From positions 372,001-436,000 of the forward strand of contig NZ_CP060397.1 in assembly GCF_015840715.1 (NCBI RefSeq): a DNA stretch of 64,000 bases. The letters are read 5' to 3'. Under the pieces are notes generated by a model. The model had not been told where the DNA came from and searched no databases. It was given only the letters and a program-made list of their open reading frames with translations. Numbering within the stretch: the stretch's first letter is position 1; each line of letters opens with the position of its first letter. Of the stretch, positions 63,643 to 64,000 are shown piece after piece. The stretch comes from Synechococcus sp. CBW1004 (GTDB lineage: Bacteria > Cyanobacteriota > Cyanobacteriia > PCC-6307 > Cyanobiaceae). The position numbers and the translations under genes are program-made.

Positions 63643-64000
63643 TCAGCCATGGTGCTCAACGGCAGGCGCCATGGATGTGCACCGGTCTCGGGGGATGAGC
63701 AGGGCGAGGCGATTGGTCTGCAGGGGGCTGAGGTTGTCGTCGCTGACCAACAGCATGGTGGGACGGCCGTCGGGAAGTGGTGGTCCTTGGCTCAGGGCCT
63801 CCCAGTTGTCCGGCGCCAGCCCACCGGCGATCAGGTCCCATTCGGCCAGTGGCGCCGCCTCGCCGGTGCTGCCCGCGGCGGGCAAGGGATAGAGGGCCAG
63901 GCGGATCTGCCAGCGATCCGGCGGCTCAAAGCGGCGCAGCAGACCTAACAATTGGCCAGGGCCAGGCGTCAGAAGGTCAGTGAGGCCCCATCCATCGCCC
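63643..64000 (-). CDS. C-terminal part of an esterase-like (phytase-family) protein
   Basis: The frame enters from the right edge and ends at 63643: GWGLTDLLTPGPGQLLGLLR, RFEPPDRWQIRLALYPLPAA, DLIAGGLAPDNWEALSQGPP, LPDGRPTMLLVSDDNLSPLQ, TNRLALLIPR. The end motif DGRPTMLLVSDDN-F/L-S-x-x-Q-x-T/N is typical of the 'esterase-like activity of phytase' beta-propeller family, usually secreted in cyanobacteria. The N-terminal part with the signal peptide lies outside the window. Confidence 0.75.
   Translation of the reverse strand, partial: GDGWGLTDLLTPGPGQLLGLLRRFEPPDRWQIRLALYPLPAAGSTGEAAPLAEWDLIAGGLAPDNWEALSQGPPLPDGRPTMLLVSDDNLSPLQTNRLALLIPRDRCTSMAPAVEHHG

Overview
The window looks like the chromosome of a GC-rich unicellular picocyanobacterium of the Synechococcus/Cyanobium type. 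This is an inference. It rests on RppA/RppB-like regulators that resemble the cyanobacterial nickel/redox two-component systems, several short proteins of cyanobacterial character, an integral-membrane fatty acid desaturase and a DUF4055-type portal. No rRNA or photosynthesis gene is present to confirm it.

Positions 1-40,550 are a prophage that continues beyond the left edge. The late genes lie on the minus strand: small and large terminase, a phage sigma factor, portal, connector, a LysM protein, scaffold, major capsid, head/tail proteins and a seven-repeat beta-propeller fibre. Replication genes (primase-helicase, two PD-(D/E)XK-type nucleases) lie at 29.7-34.1 kb. A plus-strand early region at 34.4-39.1 kb holds a repressor, an SSB-like protein, a Bro-N antirepressor and an AlpA excisionase. 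A P4-type integrase and the 3' part of a tRNA-Ser gene mark the right end.

The morphogenesis module carries cargo on the opposite strand. At 4.4-5.0 kb there is a PemK/MazF toxin-antitoxin pair. At 5.2-14.8 kb there is a metal-efflux cassette laid out like cyanobacterial nrs: a divergent two-component system, RND pump, adaptors and a transporter with a His-rich tail. It is bounded by direct copies of an intergenic repeat. At 15.0-17.3 kb there is a lysis/small-gene block with an L,D-transpeptidase and a holin-like protein. At 22.0-26.6 kb an AT-richer island holds an AAA ATPase and a subtilisin-like protease, the ietAS defence pair, between the portal and sigma-factor genes.

Positions 41,066-58,513 are a complete BREX phage-defence operon read right to left: brxE, brxA, brxB, brxC, pglX, an AlbA/Schlafen-type ATP-binding gene, pglZ, higB-higA and brxL. 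It combines brxE, described from type 6, with brxL, typical of type 1. It also shows two insertions. The AlbA gene split pglX from pglZ and left a copy of the pglZ 5' end behind, and a toxin-antitoxin pair is wedged between pglZ and brxL. Tandem repeats and palindromes sit at the internal and upstream promoters.

Positions 58,678-64,000 look like ordinary host sequence with scars: a desaturase, an IS3 remnant between 58-bp direct repeats, an AT-rich lipoprotein gene next to a truncated MFS transporter, an HbpS/GlcG-like gene, an AEC transporter and a partial esterase-like gene. The orientation of the tRNA-Ser fragment suggests that the prophage and the BREX region are two mobile segments stacked at one tRNA gene, so three defence or addiction modules and one resistance module share a single hotspot.
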